Shown in pieces: positions 11,016 to 23,700 of a stretch of 64,000 nucleotides of DNA. The DNA lies in NCBI GenBank assembly GCA_963920575.1, contig OY986970.1, forward strand, positions 17,292,095-17,356,094, written 5' to 3'. The DNA comes from Narthecium ossifragum. Taxonomy: Eukaryota; Streptophyta; Magnoliopsida; Dioscoreales; Nartheciaceae. Below the pieces are notes generated by a model. It searched no databases. It saw only the letters and a list, made by a program, of their open reading frames with translations, and had not been told where the DNA came from. Position 1 is the stretch's first letter, and the number at the start of each line of letters is the position of its first letter. Both the position numbers and the translations under genes were made by a program.

Positions 11016-11103
11016 ACTTGCGAGGATGGGGTGCGGATGCTAGATGGTCTATTGTAATGTAATGTCTTGTTTTTAGCCTTCGGCCTCAACTCATCCAAAA
11101 AAC

Positions 11104-11593
11104 AATTGGTAGGGATCCAAGTTTGAACAAATTGACTTTATAGCCTTCCAATTCCTCACGAGGGCTCAAAACCCTTTCTCCGCAATATCACAAACATGGC
11201 CATCTTTTGAATAACATCAGATGATTGCAAGAACAGGTAACGAACTCACCCACTTTAGAATGATGAGCTCAAATTATTTATACCACCCAGCATAGCAAAA
11301 AAAAAAAGACAAGAAACAGAAAAGGAGAGAGAATCAGTGACACAGAACAATCTGCAAGATTTAAAAGGCCTGATCCGTGTTCGCATCCGAAAATAGCAAA
11401 TAAATAAATAAATAAAAGCGAACCTACAAGCAGATCTCTCCCCAGATAAACAGTTGGCCTGCAGGTGTGCCATGTTCACTCAACTGTAGTGTTTTTCAGA
11501 AAAAATGTCGCTCCGGAGGCAATGTAATTCATTGGCCTCTCTTACAGAAAAGATTCGATTCGATTCGGATTTGCCTATCAGTAGGCTAATTAG
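11104..11593 (-). other. 3' flank and probable 3' UTR of the CID-like gene
   Basis: Non-coding, AT-rich sequence between the LINE 3' border and the CID-like stop codon. It should hold the 3' UTR of that minus-strand gene. I did not find a convincing minus-strand AATAAA, and (AAAT)n at 11397-11415 is the only repeat. Confidence 0.5.
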
Positions 11594-11799
11594 TTAATGT
11601 GAATTAGCTCGAGGAGCACGGGGTCTGACTGGTGTCTTTGAAGGGCTCACCCTGAAGAAAGCAAAGGAGCATAGATTCAAGAACACCTCAGTAGAATAAT
11701 TTCAATCTACTATCGAATCGCAAGTTTACAACAATACCTAATCGGAAGAGCTCCCAGCATCATGCCGCTGCAGTTCAGAGCTAGGGTAGCACTATCCGC
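11594..11799 (-). CDS. CID-like gene, exons 9 and 10 (C-terminus)
   Basis: Exon 9 (11799-11738) encodes [12 protein letters not shown] and the end of RRM2. Exon 10 (11651-11594) encodes [14 protein letters not shown] then TAA. An Arg codon is split between them. They lie 8.9 kb downstream of exon 8, yet frame and family identity are intact. Confidence 0.88.
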
Positions 11800-14700
11800 C
11801 TGCAGGGAACAAATTAACTAGTCAAAAAGGTGATCTGTAGAAATGAAAATAGTAGAAAACAATTTTGATTCAGATGGGATGACGACACTTTTTAAGTGCC
11901 GTGGAAGTGCTCTAGTCAAACATTTAAGTAAACTTGACCGTTAGGCATTTTTGCCCATAGGCATGTAAGTTAAATGAGCCATACTAGTAATGTTTCTACC
12001 AATTATAACAAATATCTTCATCGTGGACACTAATTTATGGCCTCAAACTGTTATTACAACCAGATCTTGGAACATAATATGAAATACATACTATAAAAGA
12101 ATTTTGATTAATAGTCTCAACTGAATCAAAATGCATTTACATACAGCAAACCAAACTCTTGTCCAAGGATGGATCATAAATATAGTATAATTGTAAACAT
12201 AATATTGTTGAAGGACCTCTATAGGCAGAGACAGTATCTTATTTGAGACATTGAAACTGTATCTAAAGTCATAATGCCAATATGCCGTATAATTACCTTC
12301 TCTGATACAAGTAAAAAGTGCGTTCTCTATCTATATATCAACGCCTCGAAAACCCTCAAACACTAAGCGGTTAATAATGGTTAGTGCTAAGACTCATTTT
12401 TTACCCTAAGCACACGATTACGACCAAAAATCTGAGTGCACCTGTGACGGCTTCGACTTTCTCAGCATTTCATTAAGTGATTTTGACACAGGTTTTGGTC
12501 AACCAATAAAAGCAGGTAGATTCATCGGCATGAATACCTCAGGTTCTACTTCGAAATACTGAATCAAAAGGCAGTATTTGATGAAGAGGAACACAATCAA
12601 TGAATCAGCCTTAAAGGTTTTTTATTCCATGAAATTAAAAATATAGTCAATTGGTTTTACACCAAATGTGTGAAACTTGTTGACCGATACACCACCATCA
12701 TTAGATTTAAGGTATAAAAACCATTTTACATCAGTTATGGTTGGTTATGCATTTCTTATGACCTTTTTGCCCCTCTGACGACCAAAATCCTAATCCCAAC
12801 TCTAACTCCATCGTTCCCCTCCCTCTCCCCCTCCCTCTCAGCCCGAGATTCTCCCCCCCTCCTCTCCCCCTGCTCTCCCCCTGCACTACTCCGTCCTTGG
12901 CGGGGGAGCTAAGCACGCCTCGCCCATCATTTGCGTTGTCGCCTACGAGCTCCTTGGTGGCCGAACCTCTCACCCCACCACCTTACCCACTGCCTGCGCC
13001 CTCAAGATGGTCCACGTCGGCTCCCTCGTCGACGACGACCTACCTTGCTTCGATGCCACCTCCTTGCGCCGCGGCAATCCCTCCAACCACGCCGTCTTCG
13101 GCGTCGACATGGCCATCCTAACCAAAGACGCCCGCTTCCCCCTCATCTTCGCCCATATCCTCTCCCACACACCTCCCTCCCTCCTTCGCAAGCCCAATGC
13201 CCTCGTCCGTGTCGTCGCTAAGATCGCTCGCTCCATGGGATCCACCGGCATGGCCGCCGCCCAGTTCTTAAACATAGAGGTCGCCGCCGCCGCCGATGAG
13301 TCCGCCATCATGGATGTCGTGACCAAGAAGTTTGGCGAGATGGCCGAGTGCTCCCCGACGGGGATGGCAAGATGGCGAGATAGCAAGTCCGCCTTCATCG
13401 ACATCGTGAGCAAGAGCCGTCGCCGGAGATCGAGGGGAGGATCAACTCGAAGGTGGGGAGGAAGTTGACCAACATCGAAGTTCGCTCATGGCGTTTTCGA
13501 GTGCTGGCTTCGTCTAGCGAGGTATTGCACCCAGCCGTGCAAGGACGGCATCGCCTGCTGATGTCGCGTATGTTTCTTTGTCCATACTCATGAACAGCTC
13601 AGTGTGCTTCCACAACAGCAGCAGCATAATTCCAAGGCTCCACCAATAGATTCATACGACGGATCTCCACTGAGGCGTCATGCTCTGGATGCCTACTTTC
13701 CACCAATAGATTCAGTTCTCTTTTCTCTTTTCTTTAACGTCCACTGCAAGGATCCCAAGGTGGAGCTGCCGGCACAATGGAATGGGTGGCACCTCCAGTC
13801 TAGAGAGGTCGTGGAGCTGTGTGATCGATGCCGATCCGTATCCTAAAATAGTCGATCGCTCGATGCAGGTCTGTTTCAATTCTCTTCTCTCTTTTCTCTT
13901 CTGTTTTCTCTTCTCTTTTATGAGATATGTCCGTCTGCTCCTTTAGAATTTCAACTCATCTCAAATAAAAATTACCTTAATAATACGAGCCAATTGGATC
14001 AGGTCCGGTTCACCCGACTAGACCCGTAAGGCAGTGTGCCCAAGATGGTCCAACCGGACCCGAGTCGGTCTAGGAAGGACCAAAACAAAATCTGGTTGGC
14101 TAGGACCTGGCCCTAGCTAGCGGTAGGTCCCACCTCCTAGATGATCATGACTCCTAGTTTCCTTCTAGCCTATCTTTACATGCTATCCTAGTTCTAGTTG
14201 TTTACTTGCTTTCTAGTTGAAGTAGGTTTACTATTTGCTTTTGTATTAGGACTCCCTTAATTGCTCTTCTAGTATGAGGGCCTTTACTTAAGTAATATGA
14301 CTAGGACAATGAAAGGTCTTGTGCCTATAAATAGGAAAGTCGGGTAAGTCTTCATTAAACAATCAATGAATTATTCTTAAAAGGGTACTTAGTATCTTAT
14401 GGGCATGGCCCTCCATCAAGGGGTTACTACATGGGCTAAGTTATCTTCGATCGACGACCGCCTTCCAAATTTCTTCCTTCATCGGTCACTTCTCCGCCAC
14501 CAGTCCACCTTCCAAACTTCTTCCTTCATCAATCACTTCTCGGCCACCAGTCCGCCTCCGTCGACAATTCTCCCTACTTCATAGCCGCTCTCTCTTTCTC
14601 CTCTCCTCTACATTACTTTACCTATCTAAGGCCCCGTTGCCTTATGTCCTATTTTTGGCCAAGAAAAATCGTCATACTAACTTAGTTCCAGGCCTTCTCG

Positions 14701-17700
14701 CATGAAGTTCGATCCTCTCCCTTCCAGATTGCGACCTCATCTCGCCTAGAGCCATCCTAGCCGTCCTTTTCCATCTTAGTTGACCATACAATTCCCAACC
14801 CTAATCTTAATTGGTGTGCCCATCCTAAACCCTAATCGCCCTCTAAGTTAATCCAGACTTGTGATAACCCTAGTTTTGGTTTAGAGTATAATTTAAGTTG
14901 ATGACTTTGGCTTAGTTTAGTTTAGCAACTTGTGGAGGCATAACAGTGATATAGTAGTAACCTTACACTCAAATTTGTAGTTTTCACAATATCTATGATC
15001 TAGGGATTTTTTTATGCAAATAGGACTCTTCAGTCTTAATGGACCCCTCTTCTATCCAGTCAACTTTCCACACCATGTTACCTATACATGCATGCTGACA
15101 CCTTGCATCACATGCATGTTGACACCCTGCAAGCTCCTCAGCTCCATGAGTTTCTTTTCCTGATAAGTTATCCTTCTATGAGCAAAACTTTTCCTCTCTT
15201 GACCAACTTTTCTATTCCAAGCTCATCACTATAAGATGAAATCTGAATTTCAGAGCTAGCAGATTTTCTAAGGCAATACACACTTGTCTTCTCAATTTCC
15301 ATGTTTATTAGCAGCTATCACCACATCTTTTGATACCCTTAAACCTCCTCCTTGTGATTGGGTTTTCCCTTCTATGTGTAACCTCTTCTAGCTATCCTTT
15401 CCCCATAGAAATCTGTGGTAGCTGTAGTGGGGTTTATACACAGTAGTAATTGAGGATCTTGTCCAAAACCACGTAAATGATTGCTGAAAAGGCAGCATGA
15501 ACAGCAAAGACAGAGATATCTATTGTTGATTCCTGCTGCTACCCTTCTGTTGATTCTTTGCATGCTGTTACCTTTCTTTTCTCTACTTCCTCCATTTAGG
15601 ACAACCATGACCATTGAAGAGCTAGTAGTAATAGAGGGGTTAGTGGAAGGAGTTCTAATAGTCAAAGGTTAACTAGGGATTCTTATGGATTCAGGTTATA
15701 ATCAGAATCAGCTAAGGGTGTACGGGTGATCTCGATCATGGATTGTCGTCCCGGTGGTACACGCCATGCCGACAACCGGCTAGTACGGTACGTACCACTG
15801 GTATGCCCTATGCCGGAGCAGTATGGGACCGGTACGGCGTCAGTCGGAGCAAGAGGAAAAGAGAGGAGTGAGAGAGAAAAGAGGAGGAGAAGGAGAAGAG
15901 GAGAAGAGGGAAGGAGAAGGAGAGGAGATCTAATAGAGATGCGCTCGATCTGGCATCGTCGATCGTCGGCAAAAAGAGAGAGGGAGAGACCGTCGGTGAG
16001 AGGAGGAGGCGATCGACGATGTTAGGTTTAGATTATTTTACTTATTTTATAACACTAATTTACGTTAACGGGTTATGGGTGTGGATAATGGATTTGGATA
16101 ACGGGTTTAAAAAGGTGTAACACTAACGGCACGTTTGGTTCGCACAAGGAATGGGAATGGGAATGGGAATGGGATTAGGAATGGGAATGGAATGGGATTG
16201 GAATTAGGAATGGGCTATTACCAAGGTGATTTTGTGATATCAGGATTGGAAATGGGAATGAAGCATGACCATGTTTGGTATACAAACAAAAGCCTGGGAA
16301 TGGAATAGGAATGAGATACAGATGACTAAAATACCCTCCTTTTTTTTCTTTTATTTGTTGTTTTTACAATGAGAGAAAATTATAGATGCAGGTGAATTAA
16401 ACTGAACAAATTATACAATACACATATTTTTAAATGAGTCATGTATTAATAAAGAAACAACGAAGAAAAGGTAGCAGCTAAATTTATATGGTAGCAGCTC
16501 TAATTACTATCTAAAACTATTTAAAACAAAATTGCCAAGATAAGAAATCCATCTCTATTCAGATAAAAACTCTGTTATTTACAGTAAGTTCTGTCTAGCC
16601 CACAACCATTAATTACCAACAAATGTACAGCATCCACTAATAATTACTTCAACGCTTTGTACCATTACTCTGACCGCCGCCGCCGGCGTCGATGCTTTCA
16701 TCACCTTGGAGAACTTGTTATACTCGATGGTGTCGCCGGAGGCCTTGGAGAGCTCCACAACCGCCATCCCCGGCGCCGCCTCAAACAGCTCCACCGCCAC
16801 CACAAGCCTTCCTTTCCGCCCCTCTTTCCGCCCGTCCATCCTCAGCCTCCACCCACCTTCCCCCCACCTCTTCACCCCAAAGCCCAACCCTTTCCCCACC
16901 CTCTCCAGCCTCTCCAGCCTCTCCACCACCTCCGCCGCCGTCTTCCTCGAAGTGAACAACCTCCCACCTCTCCTCCTCCCACCCATCTCGAACAACCTCG
17001 ACAATGCAAATTTAACTCAGTTACATATAAACAAGCAGTGGAAAGGTGAACAAAAATGAGAAACAGAGTAGAAACAGAGGAAAGGTGACAAATGATGGAA
17101 ATCCATCGCCGGAGGAGGAGAGACGTCGGGAGAGAGGACGCCAGAGGAGGAGAGAAAGAGGGGAGGAGAAGAGGGACGGGGAGGCCATGGGAGTTGACCC
17201 TGTGCCATGGCGCGCGACGTGGACGTCGAGGGCTTCTGCATGTCGAGCTGCGGCACCCACGGCTCCTCCGCCAGTAAAAACGGCACCGCTTACGTCTGGG
17301 TCGGCGACTCGTCGAGCGAGTGCCCAGGGCAGTGCGCGTGGCCATTCCACCAGCCGGAGTACGGCCCCCAGACGACACCCTTGATGGCGCCCAATGGCGA
17401 TGTTGGCACCAACGGGATGGTGATCAACGTGGCCGCGCTGGTGGAGGCAGCGGTGACCAACCCCTTCAAGGGCGGATTCTACCAGGGCTCCGGCGACGCG
17501 CCGGTTGAGGTGGGGTCGGCGTGCACCGGGGTCTTCGCCAAGGGGGCCCTGTGCGGCCTGGACTTAAACAGAGCTCGCGTGCGTCGCCGTCGCGCACATG
17601 CACTTCGACGCCGCCCCTGCGCCGTGCCCCCAGACGACACCGTTGACGGCGCCGTTGGTGGGGGGGTGGAAGAAGGGGTGTGCGTTCGAGGCGGCCGGAG

Positions 17701-20700
17701 GAGAGAAGAGAAACAGGGGAGGAGAAGAGGGGCGCGGAAGAGAGAAGAGGGAAGATGGACGCGGAAGAGAGAAGAAGAAGGAGACGGGGAAGAGGGACGG
17801 GGAAGAGAGAAGGGAGAAGGGGAAGAGGGACGGGGAAGAGAGAAGAGAAGAAGAAGAGGGAAGAGGGAAGATGGACGCGGAAGAGAGAAGAAGAAGAGAA
17901 GAGAGAAGGGTGACGGGGAAGAGAGAAGAGAAGGAAAAAGAGAGAAGAGGGGAAGAGGGACGCGCCCGATCAAGCTAATTTAGTAATTTAATTTTTTATT
18001 TTCTTCATCGTCAGGAACGGAATGAACCATTCCGGGGTATGAGATGGGAATGATCTATTCCCAAGTTGTCAGGAATGGAGCATTCCATTCCTGACGTTAA
18101 GTGCCAACCAAACATGGGAATGGGATTTGACCAAGGAATTGACCATTCCATTCCCATCATTTTTGTGCAACCAAACATGCCGTAACTTACCCTAATACTC
18201 TCTCCCACATGCCGCCGAGCTCTCTCCGCCGCCTCCATCGAGCTCTCTTCGCCGCCTCCATCGAGCTCTCTCCTCCGCCGTCGATCTCTCTCCGCCGCCT
18301 CCGAGTAAGGATCTCCTCCCTTCCTCTCCTCCTCTCCTTTCCCTCTCTCTTCTCCTCCCCTCTCCTTCCCAATTCTCTCCTCCCCCCTTCCTCCTCCACC
18401 CATCGTCTCCTACCTTATTTTTTCTCTGCTTCCCCCCTCTCCTTCACCTCTCTTCTTCAGGCCGGTACAGGCCGGTTTGTACCCGTCGTTATTCATCCAA
18501 ACCGGCATATACCGGCCGTTACACATCCGGTCTCCCCCTAATCCGATCCGGGGGAGAAAACCGTCCCGGTTAGCCACCGGTATGGTAAATATCAGCCGAT
18601 ATGCACAGTACCGACGGGTATGAAAATCCCTGATCTCGATAACTGTTTTCCGCATAGGATGTAAGTAGTTTGGTGCTTTGGTGTTTCTTTTGTTGAAATT
18701 TCATTACCTAGAAGCTTTGCTGCCTTATATTCTATATGATTGATAGAAATATTTTCTATATGAATGATTGCAATGTCAATGAGGTACTATGCAGATTTAC
18801 GTATGTGCTTTTGTTAAGAGAAATCAAGTTCTCTTATGTAGTCATTAGCATGTTGAAGTTCTAAGAATTTCATCATTTCATGATGCTGTTAAGGAAGTTG
18901 AGGAATGCAAGTTTTGAGTAATTGTCGGTTTTTCCACCGTATTCTAAAAACTCCCACAAGCTTATAGGCACTAAATGAAGTCCTTATAGGGACATAGTGC
19001 AACCGAGTTGACTTCTAGAGGGAGCAACTTGGTGAGGAATTCCAAAGGGAACTTCCAAATTGCTCTAATGAAAGAGTCGCTCTTCCTTAGGCTAAAGGAG
19101 GGGTCATAGTCCCGAGAAGGGGGGGCCGCACAAACCTGTCATATGGGGCGAAATCATATGACAAGAAGTATTAAGCAGTGAGAAGTTAGTTTTACACATA
19201 TACACATGAACTTTGAAGAAATTGATTTCACAAGTGTGTTTTATAGCTTTATTATGGTCTTCTTTTTGGTTGATTTGGAGTTATTGTTGTTTTAGCATTT
19301 GAAGCTCTCAGACTATTTTATATTCTATGTTCTATGTTCTCCTTCCAAAGTCAACTATTCTACTTAGAGTGTATGACTCACCCCAATCATACAATAATTT
19401 TCAGATGTGATGACGAAGGGTCCGATCATCTAGCGGTAGCAAAGTGTGAGAAATCTGATCGGAGAGTCTCTTTTTGCATGTAGAATATCGATATAGTGTA
19501 ATAGTTTGATTATGGTTGAGTTCAAGCCCCCTGGTGGTTTTTAGCCTTCTTTATGGAGATTTTTTAGCCTTATTTTATCTGGTGACGCTTGTGTTACAGT
19601 AGTTAGGTTCGGGATGTTACAAGACTGTTTCTCTTTAATTAGTTCACCCTAGACCCTAATCCCAAGAATTGTCCTAACTTAGCTTGGTTCCCTTGCCTAC
19701 GTGGACTGACTTCTTTAGTTGAGCGAAGTTCCTAATTCGTTCTCTCGTTCAGGGGCTCATTGGTTGCATGAAACTAGGGAGAAAACTAACTAGTTTCTAA
19801 AACTAGACCAGTTTCTAGTGTTTGAATGGTAAGAAGTATGATGGAAAGTGAGAGACCTCACTTCCCATCTACTAACATTTTCTCCTATTTTGCTTTCCAT
19901 GAAAATATTAGAAAGTGGGAGTTATCTCTCTCTTGCTTGGTTATATACTTTACACCCCCCTTTCCAATCTTCATATTCCTATAACAACCAAACACTAGAA
20001 GTGATATTCACTTTAATGGGGAGTGACTTATATGAAAGTGAGAATTCCCTATAACTCACTTCCTCTCTTCACTTTTTGCTACCAAACAACCACTAAACCG
20101 GGCCCCCCTTCCCTGTTAGCCGTTCCTAGCCCTAGCTCTTCATCCAAAGCCTAATTAGTTTCTCTCCTGTTTATCTTATCCTCTTATCTTCTAATCCAGA
20201 CCACCCATTAACCTCACCTAGATATGATCTCAACTGTAGGTTCCTGAGTTATTCCACCCTCTAGATCTACTCTAGCCATCTGAGCCTTCTCCTTCCTTAA
20301 AACTAGATACCTCCCTCTTTCTTGTCCAAAGTCTAACTCTTGAAACCTAAACCAGCTTAGCATCCAGGAGTTGATCTGGGCGAGTTATGACAAGTAGACT
20401 CGTAACACTTATCAACGGGATAAACTATTGAACGAAATGGAACAATAGACTAACTCCCTCAAGCTATAGGATGGTGCGAACCAAAAAAATATCAGGCTAT
20501 TTTATTGAACAGACATATAATTGAATCAGCATTATGATACAAAATAGATATTGAACGCAGCTAAAAAATATGTATCCTACCTGTAGCTACTGAACAAACG
20601 AAGAGTTCAGAAATGGCTTCCTATATTCTAGCATGTATAATAAATACAAAACTAAATATAGAAACTATTACCACAACAAACTCGACAAATGCAATACGAG

Positions 20701-23700
20701 TTGAATGAACATGATCCCCAAGAAGCCTCAAACGAGAAACCTGTGCAAAAATTATTCTGAATGCATCAAATTTTTCTTAAGATCTAAGCATTTAAGTTAT
20801 AAAAAAAGGTAAATTGTGCTGACCTCGCCACAGGTTGACTCGAAGAATTCTTTCACCTCAGTTTGAGTTACCTACACGCGCAAAAAGGCAAGATTTATAG
20901 GGAAAGTATTCTAGGGTCAGAAATTATATTTCTAACTAACAGAAACTCGATGAACAAAGCCCGATGAAAAATGTCAACCTTCTTATCGATATTTGTGCAA
21001 TAGACAGTTCTTGCGCACATATTCCATTCATCTTCAGACTGCAAAACAGATCTCAATAAACAGATGCTTTTACAATCTTGTCGATCTGGATAGAATTCAA
21101 AACTATTTGGTATACACAGACAGAAAAGATTGCTTCTGCATGGAATAACATGAATGACCAGGCACATAAAGAGAAAATATTCAGACACACCTGTGGAAGA
21201 AATGACGGATTAACAGGTAGAATAGCTGTTTTTGAAGGTAAAACTTTAACAGGATAGAAGCCTAGCATGGTGCCACTAAGATTCAGTGCTTCCCTTGCAG
21301 CATCTGTCAGGGGAAACATAGAAAATTGACACATCGTAGTACAAAAAGGTTATTATCACCATGGATTTCCGTGCCAGTCCGGCACTATGCGTGCCGCATG
21401 TACCATGCCAGGGGGGTCCGGCACACATCCGTGCCGGTGGCACGTATCGTGCCAGTAGGCTGCCGGCACGGCGTGTGACACCGGGACAGCAATCCATGAT
21501 TATCACGCATATAGCTTAACACAATTGACTTAGAACTTACGCTCATTTGCAAACTCAATAAATGCAAAACGGAGAACAGAGTGGGGATCACCACAAACAC
21601 GGCAATCGAGCACCTTGAATACAAACATTTTTAGCATAATTAGAGAAGCTCAGTGGCATCAGCACAGGTCAAAAAGGGAAAAGAATGCTCTGCAAGTTAA
21701 ATTGGGAGATAAAAACAGAAACAATATACTGGATTCAAGAGAAGAAAAGAATGCCATGCATGAACAAGAAATGTAATTTCAAATAAGAAGGGGTTTATAT
21801 AAGTGCTAAAAAGAGCAATAGAACGGAAAAAATTGTGACTAACTGATGGTACTTTCTTAAAATTGAAAATAATGCAGTGAAGTTTCTCCATGTTATGCCT
21901 GATTCTTGAGTTAAACACTTATCTATATCCTATGCATTTTTGTCAGGCTTCCAAAAGTCCTGCAGCATCTTTTGAAAGTTTCTGCGGGAGAAAACCTCCA
22001 TATTGTTGCTTCATGCTTATGTAGAAGTATTTCTAAACTCTTGGATCTCAAAATCCAACTCACTTTCCATAATGTGAGTATATGATTTTGTTTTGCCACT
22101 CTCTTCTTTTTCAGGAGAGACAGATGGGCATAAAGAATTTGAAGATATGCTGTGGTTTCAACAAGCATCATAGTGAGTCCAATAAGAAGAATACAACACT
22201 AGGTGTCAGTACAGGTAGGCAGAAATTCAGAGGTGTCCTGGTGTTCAAGAGTAGTGCTGCACATTCAGAATGTAATGACAGAGGCAGTGTGGTTGGAGGC
22301 AGCAACGAATTAAATCAAGAATCACCTAGTGAAAAAACAACAACATTTATTTTTGAGATATGAAAGGTTAGATTTGACAAAGATAACTTTCCTCATTGAC
22401 CAAATGGCCTCTCAACTCATGCTTTATAACAAAATTTCGCCTGTAAACAACCTAAAAAGATCCAGCAAAACATATCAATATGTTATGCCATCCTCTTTCC
22501 TCTATGTTCCTTTTTGTGTATTTTTCTTCTCTTTATACTTCTCTTTCCTTCCACTGCCTCTACATCTTCCTTTTTATACTTTCAATAGGCGGTAGCCTTA
22601 AGACGTTTTTATACAACAGCTGCAATATCTCAAGCCACGGTAGACATTCCAGTGAAAGCTACTCATGACGGGAAACTTTTTTGTGCCATATTTAATCTCT
22701 ATTGGAAGCGCATATCAGGAACCCCCTATCTTGAAAAACAAATACCTAAAACAAGCACTATTGTCAAAGTCGCTTGTCTAGGTAGTTTAAGAGGCCGGCC
22801 CACCTAGTAAAGCCGCTCAGGCAACTGTCATCCTAAGCTAGCTCTCCGGAGTCCTGATTGGGCACCTCTAATGAGAAAAGGAGGAGTTGGGAATGAAGCT
22901 CAGGATTCTTCATCTCATCGTACAACTTTAAAAATGGAAGGCAAAGTCTCTTAATCCATTCAAGATATGCAACTCCAGCATCTCTCGAGGCAAACATATG
23001 AATGACAAAATGCATAAAAGGGTGTTACCAAGAAAATACAACAGTGAAGCACCATTCTGCATATGGTCTCATGAAATAGTATAATCCCAATGCTTTAAAA
23101 TCTGCTCTCAAGATATGCTGAAAATTACTTGAACTTGCAGATATTTCATGGTTAGATAATTGGGCATCCTGACACACGATATAAGCATAAAGGGCATTCA
23201 TGAATAAATGATTTTGTATGCTAGACATGATCATTCAAGAGATAATGGAGGGTGGTTCAGCAGACACTTCAGTTGATATCAAAAATTAAGCAGTGCATGA
23301 ATTCCACATTCATTTACGTTTTGGCTTGGATTAACACTTAAGAGACATGTTATTCTTTTCTCTGAAATAACTGATCCTGTAACCCTGGTTTAGGGCTCCT
23401 AAATTCAACCATGGGCTCTATATATCTCACACGGCCAGTAGTAGGAGGGTGGGCAGGCCCCGTGCACTTGCCGAGCATATGTCTGTACTACATAGAGATC
23501 CCCTTAGCAGCGACTCGAACTTGCAACCATTCTTAAACCACATAGTCTTAAGCATAGATGCGCTAACCACCCCAGGGCATAAGAGTAATACGTCATTCAG
23601 TACATTATCAGCATCTCTTATTCAGGCCTTTGGAGCTTATAATATTTTGGAGAGCTCCTTCTAGGAGTCCGAACTGTGAAACTAAACAGGTAGAGCTTCC

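Larger units (their letters stand above)
652..11103 (+). mobile_element. L1-type LINE, full length but decayed, split by two insertions
   Basis: A non-LTR retrotransposon bounded by a 16-bp TSD (636-651 and 11104-11119) and ending in a short A-rich tail near 11097-11103. Removing the two nested family T elements and their TSD copies leaves about 5.85 kb, the usual size of a plant L1. Order: leader, ORF1 with a DUF4283-like gag domain and a degenerate zinc knuckle, then ORF2 with AP-endonuclease, reverse transcriptase, a zf-RVT cysteine/histidine motif and a C-terminal RNase H. Both ORFs carry stops and frameshifts, so the copy is inactive. The right end lies about 490 bp beyond the stop codon of the CID-like gene. 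Confidence 0.9.
16127..18182. mobile_element. PIF/Harbinger-like element carrying two host gene fragments
   Basis: 2056 bp bounded by TSD TAA (16124-16126 and 18183-18185). The TIRs are CGGCACGTTTGGTTCGCACA and, from the right, CGGCATGTTTGGTTGCACAA, followed by GGAATGGGAATGG-type subterminal repeats. No transposase is seen. The interior holds a minus-strand CIPK C-terminal fragment and a plus-strand EXORDIUM-like fragment, then purine-rich DNA. This is the architecture of a Pack-type transposon that has captured genic sequence. Confidence 0.8.
15737..18632. mobile_element. hAT-like non-autonomous element with nested insertion
   Basis: Flanked by the 8-bp TSD ATCTCGAT (15729-15736 and 18633-18640). 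Terminal inverted repeats are short, CATGGATTGTCG at the left and CAGGGATTTTCA read inwards from the right, typical of hAT ends. The subterminal regions are rich in CCGGTAC-type words and purine tracts. The element itself is about 0.84 kb and has no transposase; the rest is the PIF/Harbinger-like insertion. The left end closely matches the right end of the MITE at 21360-21498. Confidence 0.75.
11800..20671 (-). other. Intron 8 of the CID-like gene (8872 bp)
   Basis: A very large intron expanded by insertions: a GGPP-synthase small-subunit pseudogene (12884-13470), a zinc-finger-like fragment (13727-13846), an LTR-like block (about 13990-14400), and a hAT-like element (15737-18632) containing a PIF/Harbinger-like element. 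In 11800-12700 and 14600-15728 I see only AT-rich unassigned sequence. Confidence 0.8.

Noticed and set aside
17207..17983. 258-codon frame as an intact host gene
   Set aside because: Only the first about 120 codons match EXORDIUM. The rest translates a purine repeat, and the whole lies inside a TIR element.
18922..19620. A gypsy LTR ending GGTTCGGGATGTTACA
   Set aside because: I could not find a matching left end or a 5-bp duplication, so it was not listed as an element.
23480..23577. Functional tRNA gene on the minus strand
   Set aside because: Box A- and box B-like motifs are present but the acceptor stem and anticodon arm do not fold in a tRNA pattern. A SINE is more likely.
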